DNA of 64,000 nucleotides from Ectocarpus siliculosus (GCA_000310025.1 FN649730.1:840860-904859); one strand, 5' to 3'. Positions 24,755-38,900 are shown, counted from the stretch's first letter. Made by a program: numbers and translations. The notes: generated by a model not told the origin, from the sequence alone.

Positions 24755-26664
24755 GTGCAGGCCAGCTGTAGCAAAGAGGCAGTGGTTTAGTCACCGCAGC
24801 AACACCCTCTGTACTGACTATTCAGTGAACTGGCAACTGTACAGAGACCCACTAGCCCACGCGGCAACGTACCGAGTGTCGTCTTGCGTGTGGCTGAGAG
24901 GCGAGAGAGAGAGATAGAAGCGGCGAGATTGGGAGGTTCTGGGACATTTTGTTACTTTTCGGGATTCATGCAGTTCGTGGCACGTGGCACCGCCTCTCGC
25001 CTCTCGCCTCTCGCCGAGTCGCAGGTTCTACAAATCTTACCTTGCGGTCTTCGTTCCCAACTGAAGAGCTGTAACACGAGTCCACAAAGCAGTGTTGCTC
25101 GGAATGGGCTTCGTTTTCATTGTTTGTGAGAGAAGGTAGGAGATTAGACTACTTCTTCCCCTACCTCAGTATGTTCAAAGGCACGAGAGATCTTGTATAC
25201 AGCAGTACATCGTCTGTGGGCCCCGTGACGGAACCATGTATCTTTTTCATGGCCCCTCTTTCTGTCAGCATTCACAGCGATGAAAGTCAAGGCGTGACAA
25301 GTGCCTGGCAGGTACCGCCCCGATGGATCGCTCCATTGTCAATCGTTGTCACACACTGCCCCATCATGTACCTGTCAGACGACGTGCCGTCGGTCTTGGC
25401 AACCCGTGGACAACCGCGATCATCGCTGCATGTATGTCTGGGCAGTCCCTGGAGGGAACGGACAAGAGTCCCCAGCCTCTGAGGGCAGCAGGTCTTCATC
25501 AGAGTCGTGCAGAGCTGGGGTATGCAAGAGATGGGTGATGTGGTGAGACGAATTTTCGTACGGTATCCGGGGCTCTCTTGTCCACAAACTTGTTGTGCTG
25601 TTGTGATGAAGCAGAAAAGTTGTTAACGTACAAAGGCTTGGTTATCTGGGTGCGTTCTATACTGGGCGGCCTCGTTAAAATTATTTATTGCTGTGTATTG
25701 TCCGATTATCTTGCCCTCACCCATGCCGGCTCTCCTGAACCCTCTTCAACCTGTGGTAGCTAGCGATGAGGGACGGGGCTAATGTCGCATGGAACTTGTC
25801 TCAAGACGCCGAACACAACAACATTTGAAATTTGATGTCATCAGTATCCCTCGCCGTTTACCTCAAGGACATGACTGGCCTTCAAGAAGAAGTGGACCCA
25901 ACCACAGCCGGTGCCGGCGTCCCCCACGGCTTGGTGGTGGGTGCTGGATGTCGCCCGCTCTTCGACGCCGTGTCTGATATAGTGGCCTTGGGGGAAAGTT
26001 CGTGTTGGCTCTTTGTGGGGACAATTATATCGCGCTATTAGGGACTTTCGTTGGCGTTCTGAGAGTGAGGCCGGATGCAAGAAAGTTTTTTTGTGACGCC
26101 CACGCGGATATAAACTCCCAGGAGGGTTCGCCAAGCGGAAGCCTGCATGGTGAGTTCTTGACTCCACAACAATAGTCCACATGTTTGTATGGAGCGGAAA
26201 ATTGTTGTTGTTGTGGCTGAGTCAATAAAGGAGAATAATGCACGGTGGTGTTGGCGCTGAACTTGGCAGAGTAACATTTTCTTTCTCGGATCAACACCCG
26301 GATGAGTGAGCGGTGGTGTGTGTAATGGGAAACATGTGAACGATATTGGTTAGTGTGTCTTGGCATCATGTCCTTTGTATTAGCAGTGGTCAACCCCGGC
26401 TGGGACTGTCACACTGTCTGTTGGGTTTTCGCAAGCATGTTTCGGCCGTCCTACCGCCGGGTTTGAGCAAGAGCGTTCTGTAGATATGATGTCGATGGAT
26501 GTCCTCTCCTCCAAGACGCGGAAAGTCTGCCTCAACACGCCCTTCTGGACAAAGCGAGCGCAGGACATAGTCCCAGGCCGAATGCTCAAAGTGCTTCACA
26601 GGGTTATCTGACTTTCTAAGCGTTCACTGCTCATTGCATCCCGACGTGCATCTTCTTTTCTCAG
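24755..26664. other. gene-poor interval
   Basis: This lies upstream of the helicase start and left of the arginase relic. Short open frames overlap on both strands, for example plus 25832-26041 and a plus frame of about 70 codons at 26380-26590, but none shows a family I recognise or a convincing splice chain. The helicase promoter should lie near 24755. Confidence 0.35.
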
Positions 26665-27300
26665 GGATGCCGCTGTCGTTCTTGATGATCCTCTCCGATC
26701 CCTCAACGCTCCCTGGCCTGGAATGGCCAGTTCCGCGGCCTGGAGTGGCTTTGCACGACTGACGCCCCTGTCTTGTGGCCCGAAAGAATCGTGTACGTTG
26801 GTCTGCGCGATGTGGGCGTCTACGAGGGGAAGATCCTGCATCTGCTCAAACAAGCGCAAGGGCACTTCGCGTCGACGACGCAGGTGCTTCTTCTGCTAGC
26901 ATGTACAATGGGTGTTTCTTTGTTTAGGCTCGGCGAATGCGGCAATGCTAAGGAGAGCCCGGTCGAGGTCCACCCACCGACTTAGTCGATTTCGAGCGGC
27001 GCGATTCTGAGTCGAAGCAGGCCACTTGATGCTCCAGTGAGCGTCCAGAGTCGGTTCTGTTGTTGTTTCGGTGTTCCTCCGTTCTTGTGCAGGACGTGGA
27101 TCACCTAAGCATTGGGAAGGTGATGAACTTGCCTTGCAGGGGCTCGTCGCTACGGGAAACTTGGATGAAGACTGCACCCCGCTGCAGTTGTCGTTCGACA
27201 CCGATGCTGTCGATCCGATGATTTGTCGTTTACGACATCATTGAAGCCGGGGCGATCTGGTTTTAGCTATCGCACACGCGATGTGGTTGAACATTGTGGT
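26665..27300 (+). pseudogene. decayed arginase-like gene copy
   Basis: Arginase hydrolyses arginine to ornithine and urea with a di-manganese centre. Several conserved blocks appear in the right order but in broken frames. GMPLSFL follows an acceptor at 26664. PERIVYVGLRD lies in an exon ending at 26883 (CAG|GTGCTT). A second exon at 27091 starts with DVDHLSIGKVM, then shifts frame to LSFDTDAVDP, and a later block reads GFSYRTRDVVE. The first shift is explained by a 22-bp tandem duplication: GGCCTGGAATGG at 26715 recurs as GGCCTGGAGTGG at 26737. A second shift lies between about 27120 and 27160. The intron between the exons is still present, so this is not a processed copy. I did not find the upstream metal-binding exons (GGDHS, DAHAD). 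A sequencing error is possible but would be needed more than once. Confidence 0.62.
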
Positions 27301-28669
27301 ACATTTGTTCCGAGGTCGTTGTAGCTTTAAGGACGAGTTCGAACGGTTGCGGTAATACTTATGTCGTATCGACGCACACGCGGAAGCGTTGTTGTGGCTG
27401 TACAGGCGCACAAGGAGTACGCACGAAGGGCTCTGCTTTCTCTTGGGAATGACTCCCATTTACTCCGCCTCGTGAAACCCAAGTGCTGAGGTTGAGGACG
27501 AGAGCAATGGTATTGTCAAGTGTGGTCGTGCGGTGCTTGCTTTGCTGTCGGTGACAGCCATGCCTGATGATATCCTCGACGATGTTGATGTGACAAAAGG
27601 ATGGTGCTGCACGCTAGTCGACTACGAACATGTTCCCCGTACACTTTTGTTTTTTGATCCGGTGTTGTTTGCCAGTAATACCGCGAGTAGATGGTGGGTA
27701 TTGCGAGAATATCGTTGCGCCCACGGGTGAATCATGTCGTGTCACTCGCTTGTCTGTGGCATTGAAGGATTTGTGGTTGTGGGCCATCGCACGTCGGATT
27801 CTAGACGCAAGTGATCTAGTATGCTGCTGTAGGATACAACAACTACCACAAGGCAATCGATCTAGTCTGTACGGGACAAATTGTGGAACTACCTAGCCGT
27901 TGGTGTTTGTACCGGGTAAAGTTTCCAGATGGGTGAACGCTGTGTTCGAGGTGATATTGTACGTGCATACGTGCATGCTTGGTTCAAAATATTTCCTGGG
28001 GGGGGGTCTATCTATGCTACCGGCAGGTCAATGAAAAGATGACACTTTGTGTTCAAGACAAAAAATATACTCATCATGACCCCGACCTAGAGTTCACCTT
28101 CAAGACAAAAAGATGCTCATCATGACCCCGACACAGTTCACAATAAAAAAAATCTCGACACAAAGGACCCCCACAAGCTCACAATTTTCCTCCGCTCTCA
28201 CTTCGGAAAAATAGTGGTCCACGCCAAGCGCCCCAACAATTGGGCATCGCCCAAGATCTAACCATCGCGGCACAATCGTCCTCGCTGGTGCCCCAAAGCC
28301 CGATCCTACACGCGGTGGAGGTGGCGATGCAGGCCTCGGCAGGGCTCCTGCTTCAAAGGGGAGCTACTGGAGACGCCTGTAGGTTGACCCAGATGAAAAA
28401 CGATTGGACATGCATGTGTATAGTAGCCTCATTTGCTTTCCCTATCTCATTTGCTTCTCCGTTCTCTCAGAGCTTCCAGAATAGAGTTAGTTGTGAGAGT
28501 GCGACCGGCTGCGGTAAGATCGCGGCAATGATCGCCGCTTTCTACAATGTCGACCCCCAAGTTGTTGGCGGCGAAGGGTGGGTTTGCCGCGCGAGAGACT
28601 ACTGTAATGTGCTCAAGATTTGGAACATCAAAAATGGAGTCAGAAAATAGAGTCACTTACAAGATCGAC

Positions 28670-28695
28670 TGCTGCTGCTGCTGCTGCTGCTGCCT
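28670..28695. repeat. (CTG)n microsatellite
   Basis: About eight CTG units stand in a row. A second, interrupted CTG/CTT-type run lies at about 28900-28935. Both are in non-coding sequence. Confidence 0.9.
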
Positions 28696-29157
28696 CTCAA
28701 CGAACCTTCCCACGCGTCATGGCCGAAGCCGTAGCTCTCGATCGATCAGTAGCAGTGAGGGTTCGACCACCGGCAGCGCTTCGTTGATACAACGGGAGGC
28801 GCGCCAACGAGCAGAAGATTACAATACACACGCACACCAGCTGCCGCCCATTGCGTGACTTGAATCCCCATGTGTGGATACGTGTTCAATCTCCAACATG
28901 TTCTACTGCTGCTGCTGTTGCTGCTGCTGGTGTAGTCTGCTGCTGCGGTAGGAATAGCATGCTGTCTCTTATCTCTCTCCACCCATTCCACCGAGTGGAG
29001 GTCGAACTACGGCAAGCACCCACACCGACTTCCATAATCTTGTCGCTGCAACCCCGGCTCTCTTTTTTTTGCAGCTTTCGGCCTTCGAATATCTTTGGTC
29101 GTAGAGATAAGTGAGGGAGTGCTTTTCTAAAAGGGGTAGGGCAGGGCGGTGACAGTC

Positions 29158-29184
29158 AGCGCGCCCGCCCGCCCGCCCGCCCTT
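29158..29184. repeat. (CCCG)n short tandem repeat
   Basis: About five CCCG units in a GC-rich patch, with no coding context. Confidence 0.85.
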
Positions 29185-29308
29185 GTCAATCTTGTGTCAA
29201 GTTTGCGCGTCATACGCATTTTGGTACTCAAGCAAGCTCCTCCGCCTTCAGCGTGGTGATGGCTTGGGGCTTTCCTCGGTCGTGTGGCTTTGAGTGTCAC
29301 TTTGAGTC

Positions 29309-29554
29309 ATGACTCATGTCTCATGGCTCTTGGCCGCGTTCGTATTGACGGGGGCTTGTCTCGGTCGCGTTGCAAGTGCGGCTCCTGGTGAGGCGTGGGT
29401 TACGCGCTCGGCTTGGAGTTCCTGGGTCTTTTATGATTGGCCTATGCCTCTTGAAAATGATACAGGCGCGAGTGGCGGCGTCGTTATCGTGAGGACCATC
29501 CGTCAATGTAACCGCCAGGGGCGTTTTTCGGTAGATAGACAATCAGGAACCTGA
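29309..29554 (+). CDS. hypothetical small secreted protein
   Basis: An open frame of 81 codons from a true ATG begins with MTHVSWLLAAFVLTGACLG and then VASA before APGE. This reads as a classical signal peptide with a cleavage site near residue 24. The rest matches nothing I know. No splice partners were found, and the surroundings are gene-poor, so a chance open frame is quite possible. Confidence 0.2.
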   Translation: MTHVSWLLAAFVLTGACLGRVASAAPGEAWVTRSAWSSWVFYDWPMPLENDTGASGGVVIVRTIRQCNRQGRFSVDRQSGT

Positions 29555-31647
29555 GGGGTGTTGATTAGATCAACAGCCTGAAGGTGCTGATCAAAAATCC
29601 CTTTCAAGGGTGCACTGGGGGGAAGAGGAGAAGGTTGGACACCGATCACAACCTGCTCTGTGAAGGTTGGGTGGAGAGGTTGGGGAGACGAGAGATTGAT
29701 CGACCTTGAACGCGTTGTTTGTCTGTGGTGCCAGCCCGCCGTGTTAAGTAGTTGGATCAACGTCACTATCATGCGAGATGCGGGACTAGCTGCTCACTTC
29801 GGCGTGCAACCTCCACTCAGCCTGACCTCTGGCCACTAGTGCCTTGTTAACCTTGCCGCTGAAACCTGCGGCATGGCTACGCTTTTCGAACATCCAACAT
29901 CCACCTGCGCTGCGGCCTTTCACCTTCGTTCACAATTCCCAGCCGTATCGTACTGGAGGCGTAGCTCATGCACTGAGCGTCTCTCAGGGTAATCGAGAGA
30001 GAGGCTCACGTGTGGCAGTGCAAGCGCACTGTATGACTTAGTTAGGTGTTTTGGTGTTTGGGTGTGTCCGCCCTTTTTCATTCATGTTTCGGCAGTAGAG
30101 GGGTCGGCGTAGCCGCGTTCCTGAAATTGCGCGGCCGTTGACCTCGTCTATTCCCGCCGCCCGTCCCGCGTCGCGCTTCTCTCGGCATGTACGCGTTGGT
30201 GTTGTTGTGCTCTGAATATCAGGTATCGCTGGAGGTTTGTTTTTCCCGCAATGTGCCAAACGAAACATGGAGAAAACGAGGGACTGCACAGGAGGGGATG
30301 GGGCAATTAATGATCGACGAGAGGTGACAGAAAAAAAAACAAAAAAATCGCCCGCTCGGAAGGACCAAGGCCAAGAGACCATCTTTACTGCCAAGGCCCC
30401 GCACCTCATGTTTCTGTCACAACTAGCCCTAATTGGGTTCGAATCTTGTCGGGGTCCATTCGGTAGAAGAGAGTTGAGCACAGGCTGTAGTTGAAAGCGA
30501 TGTGACCACGTCAGATTTTTTTACGTTGCTCTCTTCGGACTACCCTACCCGTTGCTTATTGTTCTTTCACGTTCCTTAGCGTGTGGGGTCACGTGTAGTC
30601 TATACGATGTGAAATTATTATTGAGCTGGTGCAGTATCAGTAGATGTCACCCTTTTCGCAATTTTGAGGTCACGGGTTGAGAAGGAAGGGCGAATTTTCA
30701 GAGGGTAGGTTAGCACAGTATAGAACAGATGCGTCGTGGGCACGGCGACGTCGGTTGGCAAGTTCTATATCTACCACCGCTTTCTCAACCGGTAGACATG
30801 TGGTGTGGGGAACATACATGTAGTTTACCTTTAAAACCAACACTAACGCGCCGTCACATAATTTTCGTCCAATAAGGGCATGGTTTTTATCTGTAGAGAT
30901 CACGGCCATCATGGAGAGTAAGCATAAGGAAGCTGTAGGCTGCGGGCTGGAACCTCAATGTTGTGACTTGAGTTCGAAGTTCGAAGGCACACGCAATTTT
31001 TCAACATCACGAGATGGTTGTCGTGGGTCGCACAACCCGTATTCGCTTGATTTGACTACAGATTGCGCGCGTCCCGTTGCAAAGTTTCAGTGAGACACAA
31101 AGGCACTAGGCGATCCCTTATAATTGTGTTCACCGACTGTTGTTGCTACACTCTGTAGCTCTTGCTTGGGGGCGTCCGCAGACATGACCTAGACCATGAA
31201 GAACCTGTCCTTCAATATATAGACCCGTTTGCGAGAAAGAAAAAAAATGCCAAAATCGACAAGCTTGGCATCATCTGGAACAATCGACAGTCGACTGGCA
31301 TGTGCTGTTGATTAAACGTACTGGAGTACGCAGCAGAAGCATAAGTAGACAAATGACATGAACAGGCTTACTGCGAGCAAAAACAATCAACAGGAAACTG
31401 TACGTACGGCTAGTGAACGAAGCGTCGCTCAAAGACAGGTACCTGCAGGGAGCCTGGTCAACAACTGCATGATCGAAGAATCGAGCTTCTGTGTCTAATA
31501 CTTGTAAAAGTAATCTATCGACCTACGTCCCAATGCAGCAGGAGCAGCGCAAGCAGCAACAACTGCTGCTGTTACCCATCAAACCGGTTATCGACCAAAG
31601 TAGTATCACCGCCTAAAGAAATCCCTCCCCCCCCCCCCCCCCCCCCA

Positions 31648-31984
31648 NNNNNNNNNNNNNNNNNNNNNNNNNNNNNNNNNNNNNNNNNNNNNNNNNNNNN
31701 NNNNNNNNNNNNNNNNNNNNNNNNNNNNNNNNNNNNNNNNNNNNNNNNNNNNNNNNNNNNNNNNNNNNNNNNNNNNNNNNNNNNNNNNNNNNNNNNNNNN
31801 NNNNNNNNNNNNNNNNNNNNNNNNNNNNNNNNNNNNNNNNNNNNNNNNNNNNNNNNNNNNNNNNNNNNNNNNNNNNNNNNNNNNNNNNNNNNNNNNNNNN
31901 NNNNNNNNNNNNNNNNNNNNNNNNNNNNNNNNNNNNNNNNNNNNNNNNNNNNNNNNNNNNNNNNNNNNNNNNNNNNNNNNNNNN
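31648..31984. other. assembly gap (337 N)
   Basis: A run of N flanked on the left by a long C run (31625-31646). The stated length is not round, so it may be an estimated gap size. Confidence 0.95.
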
Positions 31985-32959
31985 TATACCGTAATTCTAT
32001 TGCGACCCTCATGTATTCGCAACCTTGCGTGGCATCAGTTTTGAAGTCCCGAACCGTTTTGCCACCCGCCTACGCCACACTAACTCTCCCCAAGATCACG
32101 CCAAAACAAAGGACGAATCAACACGGCCACAGTGCACGCTGTCGATTCAAGAGCCTGCCGTCAAGTCGCAACCACTCGTAAGCGCTTGGCAAGTTCGGTG
32201 GCGGGTGTTCCCTCCTTGTTGACAAACTACGTGAGCAGTTCCGCCAGAGAAAATGGTAAGGGGCTGTTCAGCGGCCTCATCCAAATGCGCGACAACGCCC
32301 CCCTTGGTTCGAACATCACCATCCCATCCCAAATACCATCCTTGCACTCCGACGCAGCTCTCCCAAGAACACCCAAAAAAAAAGCAACCAAACACTTCTT
32401 TCCATGCCAACAAGACCCAAGATACAAATGAAGCAGGCACGAAAAGAGTGAAGGTTTATCCTTCGGAACAGCAAAGGATCGCCGTACGTATCGGTCTCTG
32501 CTCTCAACCTTCGACATCACAGCAGCCCTTCGCTTACAGTCGTCTCGATACCACCTTTCCCGCAAAAATATTCCTGAAATATTCCACAGCACATTCTTCC
32601 CGATCTCGTCATTCGTCGTCTTCGCCAGCAGCAACTCCCTTGCACCATCTTTTGTCCGAGAGTCATGATCTCCAATTCTCTTCCGCCAATGGCGCAAGAG
32701 CGTCCAAAGATCTCCAGTGTTGCTCTGTCCCCATTCCTTCCCTCCGAAATACTCAGGGCAGCATTGTACTTGTTTAATCATCGATTCCCAGCAGTAGGGT
32801 TGGACCAGTATATACTACATGCAATAGCTCAAATAAAAATAAAGGCCTTGCGTGAATGAACCCCGCTCCAATATCACCGCCAAACAGCAGCAGAGGTCCA
32901 CACGCCACCTTCACATCTCGCTTCAGGGCATCAAATCAAAGGTTTGGTAATCCTTCTCT
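31985..32959. other. probable 3' UTR of the SLC4 gene
   Basis: This directly follows the SLC4 stop codon on the minus strand. Two long open frames overlap almost completely on opposite strands (plus 32253-32777, minus 32781-32227). At most one could be real and neither has recognisable content. Brown algal 3' UTRs are often this long, so UTR is the simplest reading. Confidence 0.4.
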
Positions 32960-35900
32960 TCATCCCTCGGAGTCAAGTACCGACAAGTCGCCTTCGGTGA
33001 ACAATGGGGTCTTGACGAGCAGCATCCGCAGAGGCGCCAGCAACGCGATTAGCACGGGGAAGAGCACTCCGATCGGGCTGCCCTTTACCCACCTGGAACA
33101 CACGATAAACACGAATCATGGTAGGGACGGCGCATTAACAACAGCCTTAAAAGCAGTTGGTCCTCCGGTTGAAAAAGAGCGAGCGATGACACCTCTTTCA
33201 ATAGTAAACAACGAGTTCTGGGGCTGTCCAACACTATACTAAAGAACCTGAAACGATCTATATGTAGTTCCTCTTTGCATCTCACGACAAAATCCCGATG
33301 CTTGGAAAACTCGAGGGAACTGTGTAAGGCACCGCGTGGTGCTGAGCGCAAAAGACATGAGCCACTGCTTGAACTCATTTTGAGACATAAAGACAGATCC
33401 CCGCGCTCGCATCTTCCTCTTCCATAAAAGCGAACACACCAGAAAATAGTAGGCGAGTGCACCCACACGCGAGTGACTTGACTCACATCATGGAACCGAG
33501 GCAGGCAAGCTGGATCATCGTGTACATGTTGGTCTTCGACGCGGGTAGCCTAGACCACGGAGCCTGCGCAGCAGCAGGGACAACCATGGCAACGCCAACG
33601 GACGTTCAAAAGGCCAAGGGCATGTGAGACACACGGGATACACACTCAAGAGTGCGAGCCCCTGCGCAGTAGAATGCTCATGGTAATGAAAACAACACAC
33701 GCGTGTGTCAGAGCAAGTGGGCAAATGGGGCACGGAAGAAACACGACGAAAGTTATCACCGTGGAAAAATACCCACGCCAGCAGGAGCGGCAGGGTCACG
33801 AGAGTAGGCACGCAAGAAGCGCAGTAACGACAAAAATATGTTGATATAGAACGTCTCTGCGTTTCCAGGCGGTACACCTCAGTACAATCACTGAAAATCG
33901 CCGCTACCGCAGACCACAAATGCGGTGATATGGACAAAACCACTTACGGCCTTGGGACGAAGCTTCGGGTCGGTAAAGAGCAACTTGGTCCTGTCCCACA
34001 TCTCGTTTCCGGCGAGGCCCGTCACACCGAGGTACAGGAACAGGCCAGTCGTCACCGGTAGAGGAATCTGAAGCAGTACAATCACACGAGGGTACAAGGT
34101 ACAGCGTATGCACCGCAGGACCGACGGCGTGAGCGAGCTTCGAACAGAATGTAGGGCCGGTTGTGAAGGGCACGGAATGGTGGGCCCACCAGCTTGGTGG
34201 TCGTATCGGTGTGCATCAAGTTAGTTTCATGGCAAGCCACATGGAGTCACCAAACCGAGAGAGGCCCCTCTCGGGATAACTATATATCAACCCTGGGTTA
34301 CGCGATGGCAAACAGGCATGTAGTCTAGTCGTGTAAATTCTCCTTGTACTTGGCACCGCACTTGAGCGAAACAAAAATGAACGCATTCACAACGAAAAGA
34401 AAACAATTGCGTGTGATCTTGAATCAGCCCAGGATAGTGGCGAACAACGCAAGCCCATAAATGATTGGCAGTGTTGTAGGCACACTTTTTAGAGATAGGC
34501 CAACGCAAAAGACGGGGATCGTCGTTGAAACAGACGAGAAACAACCAAAACACGAAGAAAAATATGCACACACCTGGGCGAGCAGGGGGCGGAGCTTGAG
34601 GATGGCCACGCCGATCAGGCCGTGGATTGCAATCCCGCTAACCCTGCGTACAAAAAAAGAAGGGACAGTCAACCACACCAGACCAGCGGGTTAGGAACAG
34701 GGATGTTCGTGTGATACGGCACGCAGTTCTTGGCACGCGGTTTCATGGTCAACAAACAAACAAGCTTCACGACCGCGTCTGTCTCTTGTGCCTAAGCAAA
34801 CTGTAATCTATTTGGGGGCGTAAAATAGCCAGACAGGGCGTCATGCACCAGGCCTCAAACTTATCCTCTTTGACTTTGACATACTTCGATCGCCACCGTT
34901 TCGCAGGAATGGCCGTCGTGCGTACCTCTGCTCCGCGACGCCTGCAATTCGCTCCCCCCGACCCCAGCCCAGCTGGTCGTACTTGGTGAGGCTCTTCACG
35001 TGTGCTAGCGAACGCACAGTTGCGGCCACGAGCCAGGGTAGGCCGAACACGCTGCATGCCGCCGTGAGACCCGCGATGATACCCATGTCCAAGTTCATGC
35101 CGTACCTGATTGGTGGAAGTTTTAGCAAGAATGGGGGGAAATCGTGCGTTTGGCAGGGACAAATGTCGTGTGAGCGATCTACTACATTCCACAGCGGGGT
35201 GTGAAAGTAATCAGTACGGCCGCATATCAAGAGGGGTTGCGCAATCGAACCTTTCAGCCTCATGTCATGTTGATTCCTTCGGAACGCACACCATGACACC
35301 TGACACCATCGCCGATGCCTAGGCGTCTCGACGCCATGCAGACTGCTTTCACGAAACGCAAACCAATCACCCGCGGTTCTGCCCACGCTCACGGTGATAC
35401 GCAATTTCTCGACCGAGCTCAAACCCCCCTCGAAGCCCTCCATAGTGTTGGCAACACAGCCTTTCAGACACTCTGCAATCAAAAGCTCTCACCCCTTCTT
35501 GAGCTTGTGCTGCTTGGCGTTGACCAGGCGCACCGTGATGTTCTGGTCCATGAAGAGCAGCACCGTGCTCATGAGGGCAGGGAAGAACGCCGCCCAGCGA
35601 GCCCACACGGGGAGGGTCATGAAGGGCACCAGCCATGGGCGACCGACAGTGGTGGTCAGCGCCGAGGGTACAGTAAGCGTGGGGAGAGCAAGGGCGTACC
35701 TGCGGGCAGGGGGCATCGGCACACGGTGATAGATAGTGGTGGCGAGAGGCAAGAACACGGTTAGGTTCGTAGCGTTTTCAAGAAAAGGAGAGGGTTTGCG
35801 TAGCGTCCTTGACAAACCGCGACAGATTGTCCGGGATGGAAAACAACACGAAAATTGTACCGGCGAGGAGGATGGACGAAACGACGGCGGCAGCAGCAGC

Positions 35901-38900
35901 AGCAGCAGCAACATGCTTTCCACAACGGACGGATGTGGCTCATTGAAGAGCTCACGCTGCGGGAGCGTACGAGAACGTGATGTCTCGGCTGATACTTCCA
36001 GCACTTTGACAGACTGCGGAACCGCCTTCTTGAGCCAGGATGAACATTACATTGTCACAAACTGCCGCACAGCTACACCAACAGCCCTCGTCGCACAACC
36101 GCGCGCAGTTGATAAAACAGTAAACCACACCAAGAATCGCACTACGAAAAAGAATTGGAGGACACGGTATTCTATTATGTTATCTCGCCTGCTCTTGCCC
36201 CACATAGCAGCCAAGGTTCCCGTTGCCACACCAAGCGTAGGCGCGAAGTCAGCTATGAACTCGCGGATGGGCTTGTTGAGGAATTGGGTCCTGTCAAAGT
36301 CGCAATCGACGTGAGAGTCCATGTCAACGTTAACGTTTAACAACGGGGTTTCGATCTTGGGCAAAAGGTCAAAACAAGCAGTGAAATCAAACAGGTTCAT
36401 GGCGGTCCGAGACCGAAGTTTCTCTTCGTTTTTCGTCTCTAATTCTGGGAGCTATGTAGTCCACATCTCCACCGTTAGGTATTGGATGATTGACGCACCA
36501 GCCGCGGTCACACAGGATGAAGGCCTTTTTCTGCCTTTTTCTGCACCACTCTCCGCCGTGCATGTTAGCCGCGAAAATATGAACGCCAGAAGGAGTCAAC
36601 AGCAGTGCCTTCCCTAGGGGTTCGAGCCCAAACTCGACAACAGTCTACAACAAACGCACAAGGTAAAACGTGGCGGAGAGAAACGAACGGCTGCCTTCCC
36701 GCACACCCAATCGCTCGCAAAACATGTCCGTAACTCCCGTGTGTACTGATACACCAATTAAGCGCTGGTATGTACGATGATGCATTGGAGGCAGACGGCA
36801 CGAACAACGCCAACTCTAACCTGCGCAGCGACTTGAGGATGGTGGCGACGCCGTAGGTAGACAGAGCCACGACCAGGGTGGAAGTGGCCGCCACGAGAGG
36901 AACTCCCGCCGAAGCGAAAACGCCTGTGCGGGGTTTCGACAACCGAGTTGAGACGTCAAGATGCGATGAGTAAAGATGCTCAAAAACTTGTTGAGGCACG
37001 CCAGTCTCTTATCCTTGGCCGAAACGGCACATGGAGCAAAGGCGCGGCGATAGCACGCAACCCACTGGTACGGTGCAACTTGAAAATAGTGTCGAACAAA
37101 GCAGTCCGAAGAGAGCAAGCACACTTATATTTAAAAGTGGAATGTTTCTCAGGCAGGACCAGGTCAACGATACAGAACGCCGAGCGTGGACAAGAAACAA
37201 CAACAAACATTAACACCCCCCCGTGTCTTCGAGAGCATGCAAGTAATTATCGTGTCTTGTGATCTGAATGCATGACATCTTGTCTTGACGATGTTTGTGC
37301 GTCATGGTGCATCTTGTCCATCTATCTACATTTGCAGCGTTTTGGAGGTGTAAATGCACCCCCCCCCCGCCCCCGCGACACGCAATCTTGGGAGAAATGC
37401 GTCCTACATAGAATAAATACCATGCTAGATAACTTATTGGAAACGTCCAACTGCGCACCTGTGATGTCCTTCGTGGCCTCCATGATGAAGATGACGGAGA
37501 TCAAGAGCGAGAAGATCTCGTCAGTGAAGCGCGTGAAGAACAGCACCATGTTCGACAGGGAGAACGCGCTGCGATGCGATTTATGCGACAAGCGAAAAAA
37601 GGGACAGAGGGTCAGGCAAGTAGGTTCGATCAGTACAGGGGGCGGAGTGGGCGCAGGGGTGTGTGGGAGAAATTACCCTTAAAGCCTTAAATCAGGCGGA
37701 AAAACTAAACCTCGGTCTGTATACTATCGATAGCCGAAGTTTCAACAATTAGCCTCCACACAAGGTGACAGGTTGACGTAAATAGCTACAGATTGCAACA
37801 GGGCACTGACAGTTTTACATCACTTGTGCAGCATAAATGTACACGTGCACCATATATTCGGGCGTGTTGTTTGGACGCACCAGCCGGGGTCACGCAGGAG
37901 CCATTCTGTGTTCTCCACCTTACTTTTGCGGTCAGTGCCGTTATTTCATATCGAGAACAATTCAGCAGTTCTACTGCCAGTGTTGCGTCCTCACGAATTC
38001 GCTGTCCACACCTCCTTGGGATAAAACACAGTACGTGAAAAGCCTTACTTCATCAGACTGCATCGACCATAGAACTCATGCCCAGACGTAGGATCGTTGA
38101 GAGGTAAGGGTACCAACAGGACATCTGGGGCGACCAGCGATGACTTCCGGTTTTCGCTGTTGTTGAGCGAAGGTTATGGACATGAGATGCCTCCGCAGAG
38201 ACAACCATCTAAACCACTGGCGTGCCGAAGCATACGCTGGAGATATCTCGCGGTAGAGTATCATGGACGAAGAAGTCTACGGCAACACCCGCCGGAGGAA
38301 CGTACGGAGGGAAACAAAGCAGCAAGAAGAGGTACACAAAAACGCCAACTTTTCAGGTGCACTCTACAGCAGTATCCTGGGCGAATCCTATGCTGGGTGA
38401 TATACCGCGCACCGTACCTTGCAACTCCGAGCATCCCAGCCGTCCAGAATCCCACCCACGTGTACAGCGGCAAGAAGGGCAGACTCTGCACAAAGACAAG
38501 ACAGAGAGAGAGACAGAAAGCGAGACCGACAGAGAGACAGACAGCGTGTAAGACCCGGGCGCGGGGGCGGGCAGGAGACACGCCAATGTCGCACGACAAC
38601 ATCAAACGACAACGTCACACGAAATCGTCACGGCAAGACGAGCCGTGCCGTGCCATGCCATGCCATCACAGGACCTCTAAACTGTTCCGACATGATTCCA
38701 TCGTACTTGAAGAAGTGTACCCATGTTCCTCTTGAGAACTGCACATATTTCGTGAATCAGAACTGCACAACGAAGTACAGACGGCTACAGCAGCAGACCA
38801 GCATGCGCGTCGAGGCAACGCAGCGCGTGATCTCCTTGAATGTGATGACAACATGACGAGCACAAAGCAACCTCACAGCTTGAGCATTAAACGGTTAGTC

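Larger units (their letters stand above)
27301..31647. other. gene-poor interval with scattered short repeats
   Basis: No gene was recognised. Open frames of note are plus 28240-28650 (136 codons, no recognised family) and plus 29309-29554 (listed separately). A short imperfect tandem duplication of about 47 bp lies at 28053-28140, built around CTCATCATGACCCCGAC. Trinucleotide and tetranucleotide runs are listed separately. The right end is a C run next to an N gap. Confidence 0.35.

Noticed and set aside
32227-32781. Two overlapping long open frames on opposite strands (184 and 174 codons)
   Set aside because: Neither shows a known domain, they exclude each other, and the place fits the SLC4 3' UTR.
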